From Hyphomicrobiales bacterium (lineage in GTDB: Bacteria > Pseudomonadota > Alphaproteobacteria > Rhizobiales > Rhizobiaceae), in contig UBZT01000003.1 in assembly GCA_900470155.1 (NCBI GenBank), forward strand, positions 62,001 to 126,000: 64,000 bases of DNA, written 5' to 3'. Numbering within the stretch: the stretch's first letter is position 1; each line of letters begins with the position of its first letter. Shown here piece by piece: positions 23,756 to 32,446 of this stretch. The notes below the pieces were generated by a model that worked only from the letters and a program-made list of their open reading frames with translations, was not told the origin of the DNA and did no database searches. The translations under genes and the position numbers were made by a program.

Positions 23756-26031
23756 GACAATTGACGCAGTTCTAAGGGCTGGGGCACCGGGCGCATCAAA
23801 CGTGCGGCTACGCCGATCTCCGCACAGGAGATCAGGTAGCAGAGCACGGATTCCGCACCGCGATTCTCGTTCGGGCGGTCCGGATGCAACCCGTCGCGGC
23901 AACTTCCTGTTTCCGGATCGATGAGCGAGACGCCGTGGTCATTGCTGCCGGTGAACCAGTTGAAGGTACGGAACGCCGTTTCGAGCCACAACTTGTCTGC
24001 GGTCGCGGCATGTGCGGCGAGGCAGGCCGAAATGGTCGCAGTCGCTTCGACCGGTTGTTGGTCGAACAGCTTCGGTGCTTGCCCCCTGTCGAAGAAGCCG
24101 TCGGTGCCGACCGGGCGGAACCGGCCATTCTCGCCGGTCTGCTGCGTCATCAGCCAGCGCAAGGTCTTCAGACCGGTGTCGATGATTTGCGGATTTCCGG
24201 TCGCCACGCCAGTCAGGATCAGTGCCTGCGGAATGCGGGCATTCTCGTAGGAGAGGCCTTCCTCGAACCAGTGACGGTTGCCGCTGGACACGCGTCGCGC
24301 CAGATCGACCAGCCGCTCGGCCAGTTGCAATCGCAAGGTCCGCGCGGACTTGTCTTCCGGGTAAGCCCTGCAATAGGCGTCCAGGCCGATCAGCGCAAAG
24401 GCCCATGCACGCGGCGAATGAAAGCCGAGCACCGTCGCCATCGCCTGAGCAAAGAGAGTGCCTGCCCAGCGGCGGCGGGGCCGGTCATTGTCGGACAATG
24501 CGCAGACGCCGAGCGCCCAGAGCGTGCGGCCATGGCTGTCCTCCGACCCCTGTTCCTCGAGCCAACGGCGGTCGAAGCTCATGAAGTTGCGGAAGCGTTG
24601 GAGATCAGGGTTCCAGGCATGCTGTATGAAGCTCGCAAAGGACCCCGTCCTTCGCTCGGAAATGCCGGTTTCTGCGGCTGCTGCCAGATGGGTGGCAAGG
24701 ATCAGCGCTCTGGCATTGTCGTCCACGCAGTAGCCATGGGCGCGGTCTGGCACCGAATAGACCGCATGCTGGAAGATACCGGTATCGTCGCACATGGCGT
24801 TGAAATGCCCGAGCTTCAGCGAAGTCAGCTGCGGGGGGCGGGCGATCCGCTGCGCCACTACGTCACTGACCAGGCGTGGCCTAAAGGTGCTGCGTGCCTT
24901 TTCCACACTGTCCAAGTAAAGCGATGCAATCTGCGACCAGATCATCGACCGTCCGGCAGTGTAGGCGGCGCGGCGCATGGCCATGCGCCTGCCATCGTCG
25001 CCGAGCAAGGAGGCGATCGCCCGGCCCGTCGCGTCCGCGTCGCCAAAGGGCACCAATGTACCGCGCCCTTGATCGAGTAGTTCCTGAGCATGCCAATATG
25101 GCGTGGACACGACCGCGCTGCCCATGCCGAAACTGTAAGCCAGCGTGCCCGACGTCATCTGTGCCTCATCGAGGTAGGGCGTAACATAGACATCGCACAT
25201 GGCGATGAACTCCAGAAGTGTCGGTACGTCGACAAACTGGTTGAGGAAGACGACCGACGGGCCAACCCCGATTTGCTGGGCTCGCGCGCAAAGACTGTCG
25301 CGATAGCTCTCGCCCTCCTGGCGCAGGAGATTTGGATGGGTGGCGCCGAGCACGACGTAGAGCGCATCCGGGCGCTCCGCCAGGATTGTCGGCATGGCAT
25401 CGATGACGACTTCGATGCCCTTGTTGGGCGACAGCAGGCCAAATGTGAGGATAACCGGTCTGCCGGCATAGCCATGGCTGGCCTTGGCCTTTTCCGGGTT
25501 GTGAAATGCCCGGTCCGGAATGCCGTGGGCGATGACGTCAATCTTGGCAGGGTCCACGCCGTAGACGCTTTCGAGCAGCGCGCGGCCCTTCTGTGCCATC
25601 GCGACCACCCTGCTCGAGGCACCGGCAACCTTTTGCAGTATCCGCAACTGGTTCGGTGTCGGTTCGGCCAGGATGGTGTGCAGGGTCGTTACAATGGGAA
25701 TGCGCAACTGCGACAGGAGCGTCAGGATGAATTCGCCGTCGGCGCCGCCGAAGATGCCGAATTCGTGCTGCAGCGAGACCGCGTCATAACCGCCGTTGTT
25801 GAGGATGCGGGCGGCGGTCACATAGTCCTCGATCTCACCGTCGCGAATCTCGAACACGACATCATCCGGATAGGCGTAAGCGATCCTGTCGTCGCTCATG
25901 GCGATGATGCGCGTCTCGACGTCGCGGTCGGATGCGGCCAGCGCATGGCTGAGATCCGTGGTGAAGGTTGCTATCCCGCACTGACGTGGCAGCGAGTTGC
26001 CGATGAACGCGATACGCCTGGACTTGGTCAT
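23752..26031 (-). CDS. GT4 glycosyltransferase fused to a C-terminal helical toroid domain
   Basis: The 759-residue protein has an N-terminal GT-B domain (about 1-375): IAFIGNSLPRQCGIATFTTDL, SLQHEFGIFGG, VTTLHTILAEPTPNQ, ILTFGLLSPNKGIEVVIDA and the acceptor/donor segment EAQMTSGTLAYSFGMGSAVVSTPYWHAQELL. The second half (about 400-759) is all-helical with YCVDDNARALI, HWFEEGLSYENARIPQALI and DPETGSCRDGLH, resembling (alpha/alpha)6 barrel glycan enzymes. The start is ATG 26031 with AAGGGAA upstream. It heads the operon GT4-GH130-AGE, suggesting making or turning over a mannose-containing glycan. Confidence 0.85.
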   Translation of the reverse strand: MTKSRRIAFIGNSLPRQCGIATFTTDLSHALAASDRDVETRIIAMSDDRIAYAYPDDVVFEIRDGEIEDYVTAARILNNGGYDAVSLQHEFGIFGGADGEFILTLLSQLRIPIVTTLHTILAEPTPNQLRILQKVAGASSRVVAMAQKGRALLESVYGVDPAKIDVIAHGIPDRAFHNPEKAKASHGYAGRPVILTFGLLSPNKGIEVVIDAMPTILAERPDALYVVLGATHPNLLRQEGESYRDSLCARAQQIGVGPSVVFLNQFVDVPTLLEFIAMCDVYVTPYLDEAQMTSGTLAYSFGMGSAVVSTPYWHAQELLDQGRGTLVPFGDADATGRAIASLLGDDGRRMAMRRAAYTAGRSMIWSQIASLYLDSVEKARSTFRPRLVSDVVAQRIARPPQLTSLKLGHFNAMCDDTGIFQHAVYSVPDRAHGYCVDDNARALILATHLAAAAETGISERRTGSFASFIQHAWNPDLQRFRNFMSFDRRWLEEQGSEDSHGRTLWALGVCALSDNDRPRRRWAGTLFAQAMATVLGFHSPRAWAFALIGLDAYCRAYPEDKSARTLRLQLAERLVDLARRVSSGNRHWFEEGLSYENARIPQALILTGVATGNPQIIDTGLKTLRWLMTQQTGENGRFRPVGTDGFFDRGQAPKLFDQQPVEATATISACLAAHAATADKLWLETAFRTFNWFTGSNDHGVSLIDPETGSCRDGLHPDRPNENRGAESVLCYLISCAEIGVAARLMRPVPQPLELRQLS

Positions 26032-26162
26032 CAAGGGTTCCCTTCAGAACAGTGTCGTCGCTGGTCGAAAATGCCCGACCTTCCCCACGGGGAACATGCG
26101 ACCGTGATTGTGGAATCATGTCTCGGCGCGGCCTGCGATTGCCGCGACGGTTGGTCGAGCCC

Positions 26163-26426
26163 TCAGTGCGAGGGGCTGGTGTCGGCCTGGTCCCGCGCCA
26201 CTGCCGCGTCCAGTTCCTCGCCGTCTATGGTAATGCGACATGTCGTCTGCCCGGCGTGGATCTCGATGACGGTCGCGATCCGTCTGTAGGCCAGCCAGGA
26301 AATCCCGGTGATCTGCTCCTCGTCGTCCAGCACCTGATAATCGCCCGCAGGCTGGAGCCCTTCGCGGCCGAGCAGGGCAAAGGGACGATCGAAATGGATG
26401 GTGCGTGTCTTGGTTCGCGTGAACAT
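26163..26426 (-). CDS. Small conserved hypothetical protein (87 residues)
   Basis: The product opens MFTRTKTRTIHFDRPFALLG and continues PAGDYQVLDDEEQITGISWLAYRR, with a closing DGEELDAAVARD. The pattern RTIxFxxPFxLxG...PAGxYxVxxEEE...ISWxAYRR recurs in small rhizobial hypothetical proteins that I recall as a family without a known function. No signal peptide or membrane segment. Start at 26426 matches the conserved N-terminus; the ribosome site is weak. It stands alone, 131 bp upstream of nothing related. Confidence 0.65.
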   Translation of the reverse strand: MFTRTKTRTIHFDRPFALLGREGLQPAGDYQVLDDEEQITGISWLAYRRIATVIEIHAGQTTCRITIDGEELDAAVARDQADTSPSH

Positions 26427-26863
26427 GGGCGGAGCTTTCTCAAGAGTTTTTGGCGCGATGGCCGTGCCTGGCTGCGCTGCACGAGATGTCCTGTCCGTCC
26501 CGCGTGACGGGGGCGTTCGGAGATGATTGCAAGGCCGGTATCCCAAGGAGCTTATTGGCTGGGCCTAGACAGAAAAGGGATCACTTCGCCTCGTCCCTTC
26601 GCCAGACGTAACGTGTTGCGTTTGAAATCAGCGAGCACCACGGATATCCGCCATTTCCATCAGTGTGTCGAAACAGCCACCAGAAAATAGGCACCAGCTG
26701 GATTGCACGGACCGCTCTCGTCGGCCGGTGTCCGGTGCCTTTTCATTAAATCTCCCCGTGGCTCTCTAAGGGCGACCTCGGCCCCTGGTGTCGCAAGACA
26801 TGCGGTTCGATGCCTGGGAGAGATGGGTGAAAAACTGTTCTGAAACAGTCCCCGGTTCACCTA
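26427..26863. other. 437-bp gap with an orphan terminator
   Basis: No protein gene is apparent. A complex hairpin with a TTTT tail on the + strand (26689-26743) has no + strand gene in front of it; the 150 or so bases before it could hold a small RNA. The remainder shows nothing I can name. Confidence 0.45.
26689..26743 (+). terminator. Factor-independent terminator-like hairpin, orphan
   Basis: AGGCACC (26689-26695) pairs with GGTGCCT (26734-26740), with inner pairing CGGAC/GTCCG, followed by TTTTCATT. The arms and U-run suit a + strand terminator, but the nearest + strand gene upstream ends 5.7 kb away, at 20929. Confidence 0.5.
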
Positions 26864-27139
26864 TCATGCGCCACGACCGAAGTTAGCATGGTCGAGCTCG
26901 ATCATGTCCCGGCGCCGCGACTCGTAGGCCTTGCGTGCCACCTCGAAGATGCGTTTGCGCATGCCGTCGAACGCCGAAAGATAGTCGGTTTCGGTCGGTA
27001 TCCGTACGCTTAGATCGTCTGTCAGGATGGAGACCGGCAGGAAAAATCTGATCTGCATCAGGCCGTCATGCCCAACGAAACGCACACGGTGCCGGCCCTC
27101 ATCGTAGCTACGGGATGGGTTGGGGAATGAGAGGGTCAT
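26864..27139 (-). CDS. DUF1488 family protein
   Basis: The 91-residue product starts MTLSFPNPSRSYDEGRHRVR and runs FVGHDGLMQIRFFLPVSIL...AFDGMRKRIFEVARKAYESRRRDMIELDHANF, the full length of the DUF1488 family, small alpha/beta proteins of unknown role common in rhizobia. GAGGCG precedes the ATG. It overlaps the stop of the 81-residue gene upstream by four bases (ATGA), so the two form a coupled pair. Confidence 0.8.
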   Translation of the reverse strand: MTLSFPNPSRSYDEGRHRVRFVGHDGLMQIRFFLPVSILTDDLSVRIPTETDYLSAFDGMRKRIFEVARKAYESRRRDMIELDHANFGRGA

Positions 27140-27381
27140 GCGCCCGCCTCGCAGGAACGCGCTGGCCGACGAGCGGCCAATCGAGCAAGATGCGCCGGAG
27201 CCGACCGCGTAGCTTCCGGGCTGCCTCCGCCGTGTCGGTATTGTGCGGCGACGAAACTTGCCGTGTCCCCGACGCATTCGGCCAAGGGTGCGGTATACCT
27301 GAAACCTGCGCCTGCGCGCACATCAACTATCTGTTTCCAAGCGCTGATTTCGATGGATCGGTAGAGATCGTCGGAAGACAT
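27136..27381 (-). CDS. Small hypothetical protein coupled to DUF1488 gene (81 residues)
   Basis: I do not recognise the product by name. It begins MSSDDLYRSIEISAWKQIVD, has a central GxGFRYTAPLAECVGDTASFVAAQ segment and ends in an Ala/Arg-rich tail. The call rests on AAGGAGG seven bases before the ATG and the ATGA overlap with the DUF1488 gene. Confidence 0.6.
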   Translation of the reverse strand: MSSDDLYRSIEISAWKQIVDVRAGAGFRYTAPLAECVGDTASFVAAQYRHGGGSPEATRSAPAHLARLAARRPARSCEAGA

Positions 27382-27757
27382 GATGTCCTCCTTTTTTGGG
27401 GCCAGGGTGCGTGCCGCCCAGAAAGTAACAGTGCCCGTGCAATGGCTGTCACTGCTGCAGATATAGTGGTGCCACCAAAACTTGCAATCCCGCCCAGCAA
27501 TAAAACTCATGGGAGTGAGGCTTGAGGAGCATTATGCGTTTCTCCTGCGTGTCAGTCTGCCCGGACTTGCCCCATGCAAGTTCATCGTGCCGGTTAAGCG
27601 GTGCCGCCGCTCTTGGCACCGGACCAAGCTTATCACGAAGGCTGGGACTGGCTGGAGGCAGCAAAATTGAGGCGGAAATGCACGCAACAATCCGCCTGAA
27701 CTGTTTCATCAAGCCGAGCCAGCGCTCACCCTTCCCTTGAAGCCCAATTCATGCTTA
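27382..27757. other. Gap between DUF1488 operon and Rieske gene
   Basis: No convincing gene. Short frames on both strands lack ribosome sites and recognisable products. The right edge carries the regulatory dyad at 27760-27778. Confidence 0.4.
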
Positions 27758-27759
27758 TA

Positions 27760-27778
27760 TTGAATGAACGTTCAGCAA
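27760..27778. promoter_or_regulatory. Operator copy 1, BetI-like dyad before Rieske gene
   Basis: TTGAATGAACGTTCAGCAA contains the perfect core TGAACGTTCA and lies 13 nt before the Rieske ATG. Near-identical copies occur at 30545-30563 and 38272-38290. The likely ligand is the BetI-like TetR protein encoded at 38544. Confidence 0.75.
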
Positions 27779-27791
27779 GAATGAGGCTGCC

Positions 27792-28991
27792 ATGAACGAG
27801 CTTGTTCGTGATCTCTCCGTGCCTGACAACTGGGATCGCCGGGGACTTCCGGGTTGGTGTTACCATTCGGATGCGCTTCTGGAGCTTGAGAAAGAGCATG
27901 TCTTTCGCAGCCATTGGCAGATCGCCTGCCATGTCTCAGACGTGCCGGAACCGGGCAGCTATGTCACGCTCGACATTGTAGGAGAGCGGATCCTCGTGCT
28001 GCGCGACAAGGCGGGTGATGTCCGCACCTTCAACAATGTCTGCCGGCATCGCGGCTCGCGGCTGGTGACGGCGGAGGCCGGGCATTGCCGCGGTGCGCTG
28101 GTCTGTCCGTTTCATGGGTGGGTCTACAATCTGGACGGCACGTTACGAGGCCCGTCGCGACCGGACAGTTTTCCACCCCTAGACAAGGATGAATTCTCCC
28201 TGGCCCGCATCGAGACGGAGATCTGGCTCGGCTTCGTCTTCATCCGCCTCAAACCAGGTCCTCAGCCCGCAGTCGCGGACCTCATGAAACCGTTCGAGGC
28301 GGAGCTTTCGCATTACCGGACCCGTGAGATGATTCCGACCACTGGCTTCTGGGGGCATGAATCGCCGGTCAACTGGAAATCGGTCCGTGATGTCGACAAC
28401 GAGGGTTACCATGTCGCGATGGCGCATCCCTCGCTGCAGGATCTCTATGGCTCCAGCTATTACGACGAGCCCTTTGTCAATGGGATCTGCCGGTCGTTCG
28501 CCACCTACAATCCGCACGCGGGTCGGCGATGGAGCGTGCGCCAATATCGCGCTGTCGCGCCGGAGGCCACGCATCTGCCACCGGAGTTGCGGCACTCCTG
28601 GATCTATTACGGATTGTTTCCGAACAATGTGATCGCCGTGACGCCGGAAAGCGTGCAGTTCTACCAGGAGTTTCCGCTCACACGGGGAAAAACGCAGCTT
28701 CGCGGCGCGATCTATCGGTACCGCGACGAGGGCCGGGCGCAGCGTCTCGCGCGATATCTCGCCGCCCGCATCGACAGGGATACCATGGCCGAAGACGTGC
28801 AACTCACCGTCTGGTCGAACGAGGCGATGACTTCGCGGGCCTTTGCCGGGTTCTACCTCTCCGATCTTGAATATGGAGTGCGAACCCATCACGACCATCT
28901 GCGTGCGGTGTTGCCTGTGATGACCCTCGATGACGCACCAGATGAGGAGCGCATGGCTGAGGTGAATGCACGGATGTCGAACAGGATTTGA
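27792..28991 (+). CDS. Rieske non-heme iron oxygenase, alpha subunit (quaternary-ammonium type)
   Basis: The 399-residue protein has a Rieske [2Fe-2S] site C84-x-H86 (CRHRGSRL) and C105-x2-H108 (CPFHGW), and a mononuclear iron site with His207 and His212 in NEGYHVAMAH. The bridging residue three before His207 is Glu204, where naphthalene dioxygenase has Asp; Glu is reported for carnitine oxygenase CntA and relatives acting on quaternary amines (betaine, stachydrine). It should demethylate or cleave such an amine. No reductase gene is nearby. Controlled by the dyad just upstream; converges with the aminotransferase gene. Confidence 0.92.
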   Translation: MNELVRDLSVPDNWDRRGLPGWCYHSDALLELEKEHVFRSHWQIACHVSDVPEPGSYVTLDIVGERILVLRDKAGDVRTFNNVCRHRGSRLVTAEAGHCRGALVCPFHGWVYNLDGTLRGPSRPDSFPPLDKDEFSLARIETEIWLGFVFIRLKPGPQPAVADLMKPFEAELSHYRTREMIPTTGFWGHESPVNWKSVRDVDNEGYHVAMAHPSLQDLYGSSYYDEPFVNGICRSFATYNPHAGRRWSVRQYRAVAPEATHLPPELRHSWIYYGLFPNNVIAVTPESVQFYQEFPLTRGKTQLRGAIYRYRDEGRAQRLARYLAARIDRDTMAEDVQLTVWSNEAMTSRAFAGFYLSDLEYGVRTHHDHLRAVLPVMTLDDAPDEERMAEVNARMSNRI

Positions 28992-29023
28992 GGGGCTGCG
29001 CCTTTCATCGGCGCGACAGGAGC

Positions 29024-29051
29024 AGCCGGCGGCAAAGGCTTGTCGCCGGCT
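29024..29051. terminator. Bidirectional hairpin between convergent Rieske and aminotransferase genes
   Basis: AGCCGGCGGCAA (29024-29035) pairs with TTGTCGCCGGCT (29040-29051) with one G-T mismatch and a 4-nt loop. It lies between the two stop codons of convergent genes, as expected for a shared terminator, though U-runs are short. Confidence 0.55.
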
Positions 29052-29072
29052 TCTGATATTCCGGATTTGCCT

Positions 29073-30485
29073 TCAGTCCTTCCAGAGACCTTCGCGGACC
29101 AGCTCGTCCTGTGTGATCACTATGCCCTGGCGCAGGATGGAGACGAGATTGTCGATCTGGGGTCGGGTGATGGTGAGCGGTGGCGACATCACGCACATAT
29201 GGATCAGCGGCCGCACGAGCAGGCCCAATTGCTGGCAATGGGCGTCAATCCTCTTGCCGACCTCGAGGTCGAGCGCCAGCGGGTTGTTGCTCTCCCGGTC
29301 GGCGACACATTCGACGCAGGCCATCAGTCCGAGCCCGCGAACCTCACCGACGAGCGGCAGTTCTTCCAGCGTCTTCAACTGCGCCTGAAAATACGGTGCC
29401 GTGTCACGGGCATGGGCGAGAAGGCCGCCTTCCAGCAGATCGAGATTGGTTTCAGCCACGGCACAGCCGATCGGGTGGCTGCTATAGGTCAGGCCATGCG
29501 CGAACATCGCGTCCGAATGATTGGAGAGACGCAACCGCTCCAAAAGGGCGGACGAGATCATCGCGCCGCCGAGCGGAAAGTAGCCGGAGGTGACGCCCTT
29601 GGCAAAGGTGATGATGTCAGGGGCGATGCCGAAGACTTCCTTCGAGGCAAAGACATGGCCGAGACGCCCGAAGGCGGTGACGACCTCGTCCGCGATGAAC
29701 AGGATATCGTTTTCGCGGCACAATTCGCGCATGCGGGAAAGGTAGCCGGGTGGCGGCACGATCACCCCGCCGGAGGCCATGATCGGTTCCGCGACGAAGG
29801 CGCCGATGGTCTCTGCCCCCAGAGTTTCGATCGTTGTGCGGAATTCGTCAACCAGCATGTCACAGAAGGCCTCGACCGATTGGCCGGCTAGGCGACGGAA
29901 CGGGTTGGGGCAGGAGAGCTTGACCACGAGATCGCTGGCGCTGTCCATCCAGTCATGGTCGCGCGGACGGCCGTTCAGCGAGGCTGAGAGATAGGTGGAG
30001 CCGTGATAGCCGCCCTGGCGGGCGACGATCCTTTTCTTGGCCGGGCGACCGAAGACATTGTTGGCGAACTGCATGAAGCGCAGCGCCGTCTCCACCGCCG
30101 ACGACCCCCCCGTCGTATAGAAGACGTGGTCGAGATCGCCTGGGGCGTGAGCGGCAAGCCGCGCTGACAGGCGAACCGAGGGTTCGCTCGCCGTATACCA
30201 GGGCGAATTGTAGGAGAGCGCCATCGCCTGTTCGTAAAGGGTTCGGGCGATGGGCTCGCAGGCATGGCCGACATTGGTGCACCACATGCCGGCGGGGCCG
30301 TCGATGAGCCTGCGCCCCTCAATGTCGGTGACATAGATGCCGTCGCCAGCGATGATGCCACCCCGCGCCTCCGCGCCGATCTCGCCGGCAACCGGCCAGG
30401 GCTGGATCAGATGCCCTTTGGCCATATCGGCGAAGTCCAGGCGTTCGGTTGCAGACATGGTCTCGATATTGCGGATAGCTGCCAT
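29073..30485 (-). CDS. Class III pyridoxal-phosphate aminotransferase
   Basis: The 470-residue product has the omega-aminotransferase layout: GxYVTDIEGRRLIDGPAGMWC, SAVETALRFMQFANNVFGRPAKKRIVARQGGYHGSTYLSASL family spacing, DEVVTAFGRLG and the PLP lysine in ITFAKGVTSGYFPLGG. Such enzymes move an amino group from a diamine, beta-amino acid or amino-alkyl compound to pyruvate or 2-oxoglutarate. ATG 30485 has AGAGG seven bases upstream; the longer frame crosses the operator. It diverges from the ABC transporter across operator copy 2. Confidence 0.9.
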   Translation of the reverse strand: MAAIRNIETMSATERLDFADMAKGHLIQPWPVAGEIGAEARGGIIAGDGIYVTDIEGRRLIDGPAGMWCTNVGHACEPIARTLYEQAMALSYNSPWYTASEPSVRLSARLAAHAPGDLDHVFYTTGGSSAVETALRFMQFANNVFGRPAKKRIVARQGGYHGSTYLSASLNGRPRDHDWMDSASDLVVKLSCPNPFRRLAGQSVEAFCDMLVDEFRTTIETLGAETIGAFVAEPIMASGGVIVPPPGYLSRMRELCRENDILFIADEVVTAFGRLGHVFASKEVFGIAPDIITFAKGVTSGYFPLGGAMISSALLERLRLSNHSDAMFAHGLTYSSHPIGCAVAETNLDLLEGGLLAHARDTAPYFQAQLKTLEELPLVGEVRGLGLMACVECVADRESNNPLALDLEVGKRIDAHCQQLGLLVRPLIHMCVMSPPLTITRPQIDNLVSILRQGIVITQDELVREGLWKD

Positions 30486-30544
30486 TGCGAGCCTCTTTTC
30501 GTATCGCTTCAAGCGTCTGAATTTGATTGAAGAATAGCACCATA

Positions 30545-30563
30545 TTGAATGGACGTTCAATCA
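30545..30563. promoter_or_regulatory. Operator copy 2, between aminotransferase and ABC transporter genes
   Basis: TTGAATGGACGTTCAATCA differs from copy 1 at a few positions and has ATTGAA/TTCAAT arms (30544-30549, 30556-30561). Its place between divergent genes lets one regulator control both units. Confidence 0.75.
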
Positions 30564-30707
30564 GATTCGAATGAGGGGTGCTTGCATTCCGTCAACAATT
30601 GCGCTCATCATGCGAAACGGAACGGAAGAGGCGGAAAGCCGGAGGGCTGCCATGCGTCGCTTGCTGCATTACGCCTGTTGTCACGCGAACCCCGGGGAGG
30701 GGCGCTG

Positions 30708-31628
30708 ATGGCGATGACTGTGGATCGATCAGCCTCTGCGGCGGAAAAAGGCCTGCCTGCACGGCCGTCATGGCTGCGTGGCGAAGAGGCGGCCGGGCTC
30801 GCCCTCATTTCGCCGACTGCCCTTTATGCCCTGCTTCTGCTGGGCATCCCGATCCTCACCGTCTTCGCCTACAGTTTCTGGACGCAGAACTACCTGGAGA
30901 TCGATCGCAGCTTCACCTTCGAGAATTACCGCGTCGCCCTGACGGAGCCCATCTACCGAGATCTGCTGCTGCGCTCGCTGGCCATCTCCCTCGTCGTGTC
31001 AGTTGTGACGGTCGTCGTTTCCTATCCGGTCGCCTGGTTCATCTCCTTTCACGGAGGGCGCCACAAGAACCTGCTTCTCTTCCTGATCACCGTGCCCTGC
31101 TGGACGAGTTACCTGCTCCGGGTCATGTCCTGGAAGATGATCCTCGGCTATCAGGGTGTTCTGAACACCGGCCTGATGTCGCTCGGCATCACCAGCGAGC
31201 CGATCGCTTCGCTTCTCTACAATTCCAACGCCGTGGCGATTACCCTCGTCCATAGCTGGGCGGCTTTCGCGATCCTGCCGATTTTTGTGTCGCTCGAAAA
31301 GATCGACCGTTCCCTGGTCGAAGCTGGGCGCGACCTGGGTGATGGGGCGATGCGCAGCTTTATGCGTGTGGTGCTGCCGCTCTCCATGCCGGGGGTCGTG
31401 TCTGCGCTGCTCATCGTCATGATCCCGACCGTCGGTGACTATGTCACCCCGCGCCTTGTCGGCGGCAAGGATGGGGTGATGATTGCGACCGCCATCCAGG
31501 CGCAATTCGGCAAGGCGGCCAACTGGCCGCTCGGTGCCGCTCTGTCGGTCACCACCATGGCGATCGTCTCCGTCATGGCCGGCGCCTGCGCGCTTCTTCT
31601 CAAGTTTGCAGCGGGGCGGATCCGATGA
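30708..31628 (+). CDS. ABC transporter permease, spermidine/putrescine type (PotB-like)
   Basis: The 306-residue inner-membrane protein has a hydrophobic first helix (LALISPTALYALLLLGIPILTVFAYSF family pattern), six segments in all and the EAA loop EAGRDLGDGAMRSFMRVVLPLSMPGVVSALL, with PTVGDYVTPRLVGG typical of PotB-type permeases for polyamines and related cations. ATG 30708 follows GGGGAGGGGCGCTG; frames starting earlier run through the operator. First gene of a three-gene transport unit whose binding protein lies apart at 39237. Confidence 0.9.
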   Translation: MAMTVDRSASAAEKGLPARPSWLRGEEAAGLALISPTALYALLLLGIPILTVFAYSFWTQNYLEIDRSFTFENYRVALTEPIYRDLLLRSLAISLVVSVVTVVVSYPVAWFISFHGGRHKNLLLFLITVPCWTSYLLRVMSWKMILGYQGVLNTGLMSLGITSEPIASLLYNSNAVAITLVHSWAAFAILPIFVSLEKIDRSLVEAGRDLGDGAMRSFMRVVLPLSMPGVVSALLIVMIPTVGDYVTPRLVGGKDGVMIATAIQAQFGKAANWPLGAALSVTTMAIVSVMAGACALLLKFAAGRIR

Positions 31629-32446
31629 GTCTGCTGAACCCTTCTCGCTGGCGGTTGCTGCCGGTCTACATGGCCCTCTATCTCGCCTTTCTCTATCTGC
31701 CGATCCTGTTGCTTCCGGTCTTTTCCTTCAACGATGCCGCTGCCACGCGCTTCCCGCTCGCCGGCTTCACGACCAAGTGGTACGCCTCGCTCTGGGGCAA
31801 TCGCGAAATGCTGGATGCGGCCTTCAACAGCCTCATGGTTGCTATCTGCGTGTCGGTTCTGTCGACGGGGCTGGCGATCTGTGCCGCCCGTGCGGTGACC
31901 CGTTACCGCTTCCGGGGCCGCCGGGCTGCAAACGGCCTGGTCATGGCGCCGCTCTTCCTGCCCGAAATCATCGTTGCCGTCTCATTGCTGATGATCGTGC
32001 TTCAGATCGGCGTGCAACTCTCGCTTCTGACCGTCATCCTGGGACAGGTGGTCTTCTGCCTGCCCTATTCCATGGCGGTGCTGACAGCCGGTTTCGACGG
32101 CTTCGACCGGTCGCTGGAGGAGGCTTCGCTTGATCTGGGTGAAACCGCCTTCGGTACGTTCAGACGTGTGACCCTGCCTGTGGTGGCGCCGGCCATCCTG
32201 TCCAGCCTGCTGGTCTCCTTCACCATCTCGCTCGACGAATTCCTGCTCGCCTTTTTCCTGTCTGGCACCGAACCAACACTGCCCGTCTACATCTGGGGGC
32301 AATTGCGTTTCGCCGCCAAGCTTCCTGGCGTTCTCGCGCTCGGCAGCATCATGCTCGCCTTGTCCATTGGCCTGCTTGTCATCGCCGAGCTTTTGCGTCG
32401 GCGCGCCGAGCGGCAGCTATCTGCGGGAGCCTTTGCCCATGTCTGA
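31625..32446 (+). CDS. ABC transporter permease, spermidine/putrescine type (PotC-like)
   Basis: The 273-residue protein has six membrane segments, EASLDLGETAFGTFRRVTLPVVAPAILSSLL as EAA loop and SFTISLDEFLLAFFLSG, a pattern shared by PotC-type permeases. Start overlaps the PotB-like stop by four bases (ATGA). Its end overlaps the ATPase gene by 8 bp. Confidence 0.92.
   Translation: MSLLNPSRWRLLPVYMALYLAFLYLPILLLPVFSFNDAAATRFPLAGFTTKWYASLWGNREMLDAAFNSLMVAICVSVLSTGLAICAARAVTRYRFRGRRAANGLVMAPLFLPEIIVAVSLLMIVLQIGVQLSLLTVILGQVVFCLPYSMAVLTAGFDGFDRSLEEASLDLGETAFGTFRRVTLPVVAPAILSSLLVSFTISLDEFLLAFFLSGTEPTLPVYIWGQLRFAAKLPGVLALGSIMLALSIGLLVIAELLRRRAERQLSAGAFAHV

Noticed and set aside
27449-27712. 87-codon minus-strand frame starting MMKQFRRIV
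   Set aside because: The FRRI start weakly recalls transposase C-termini, but no further similarity follows.
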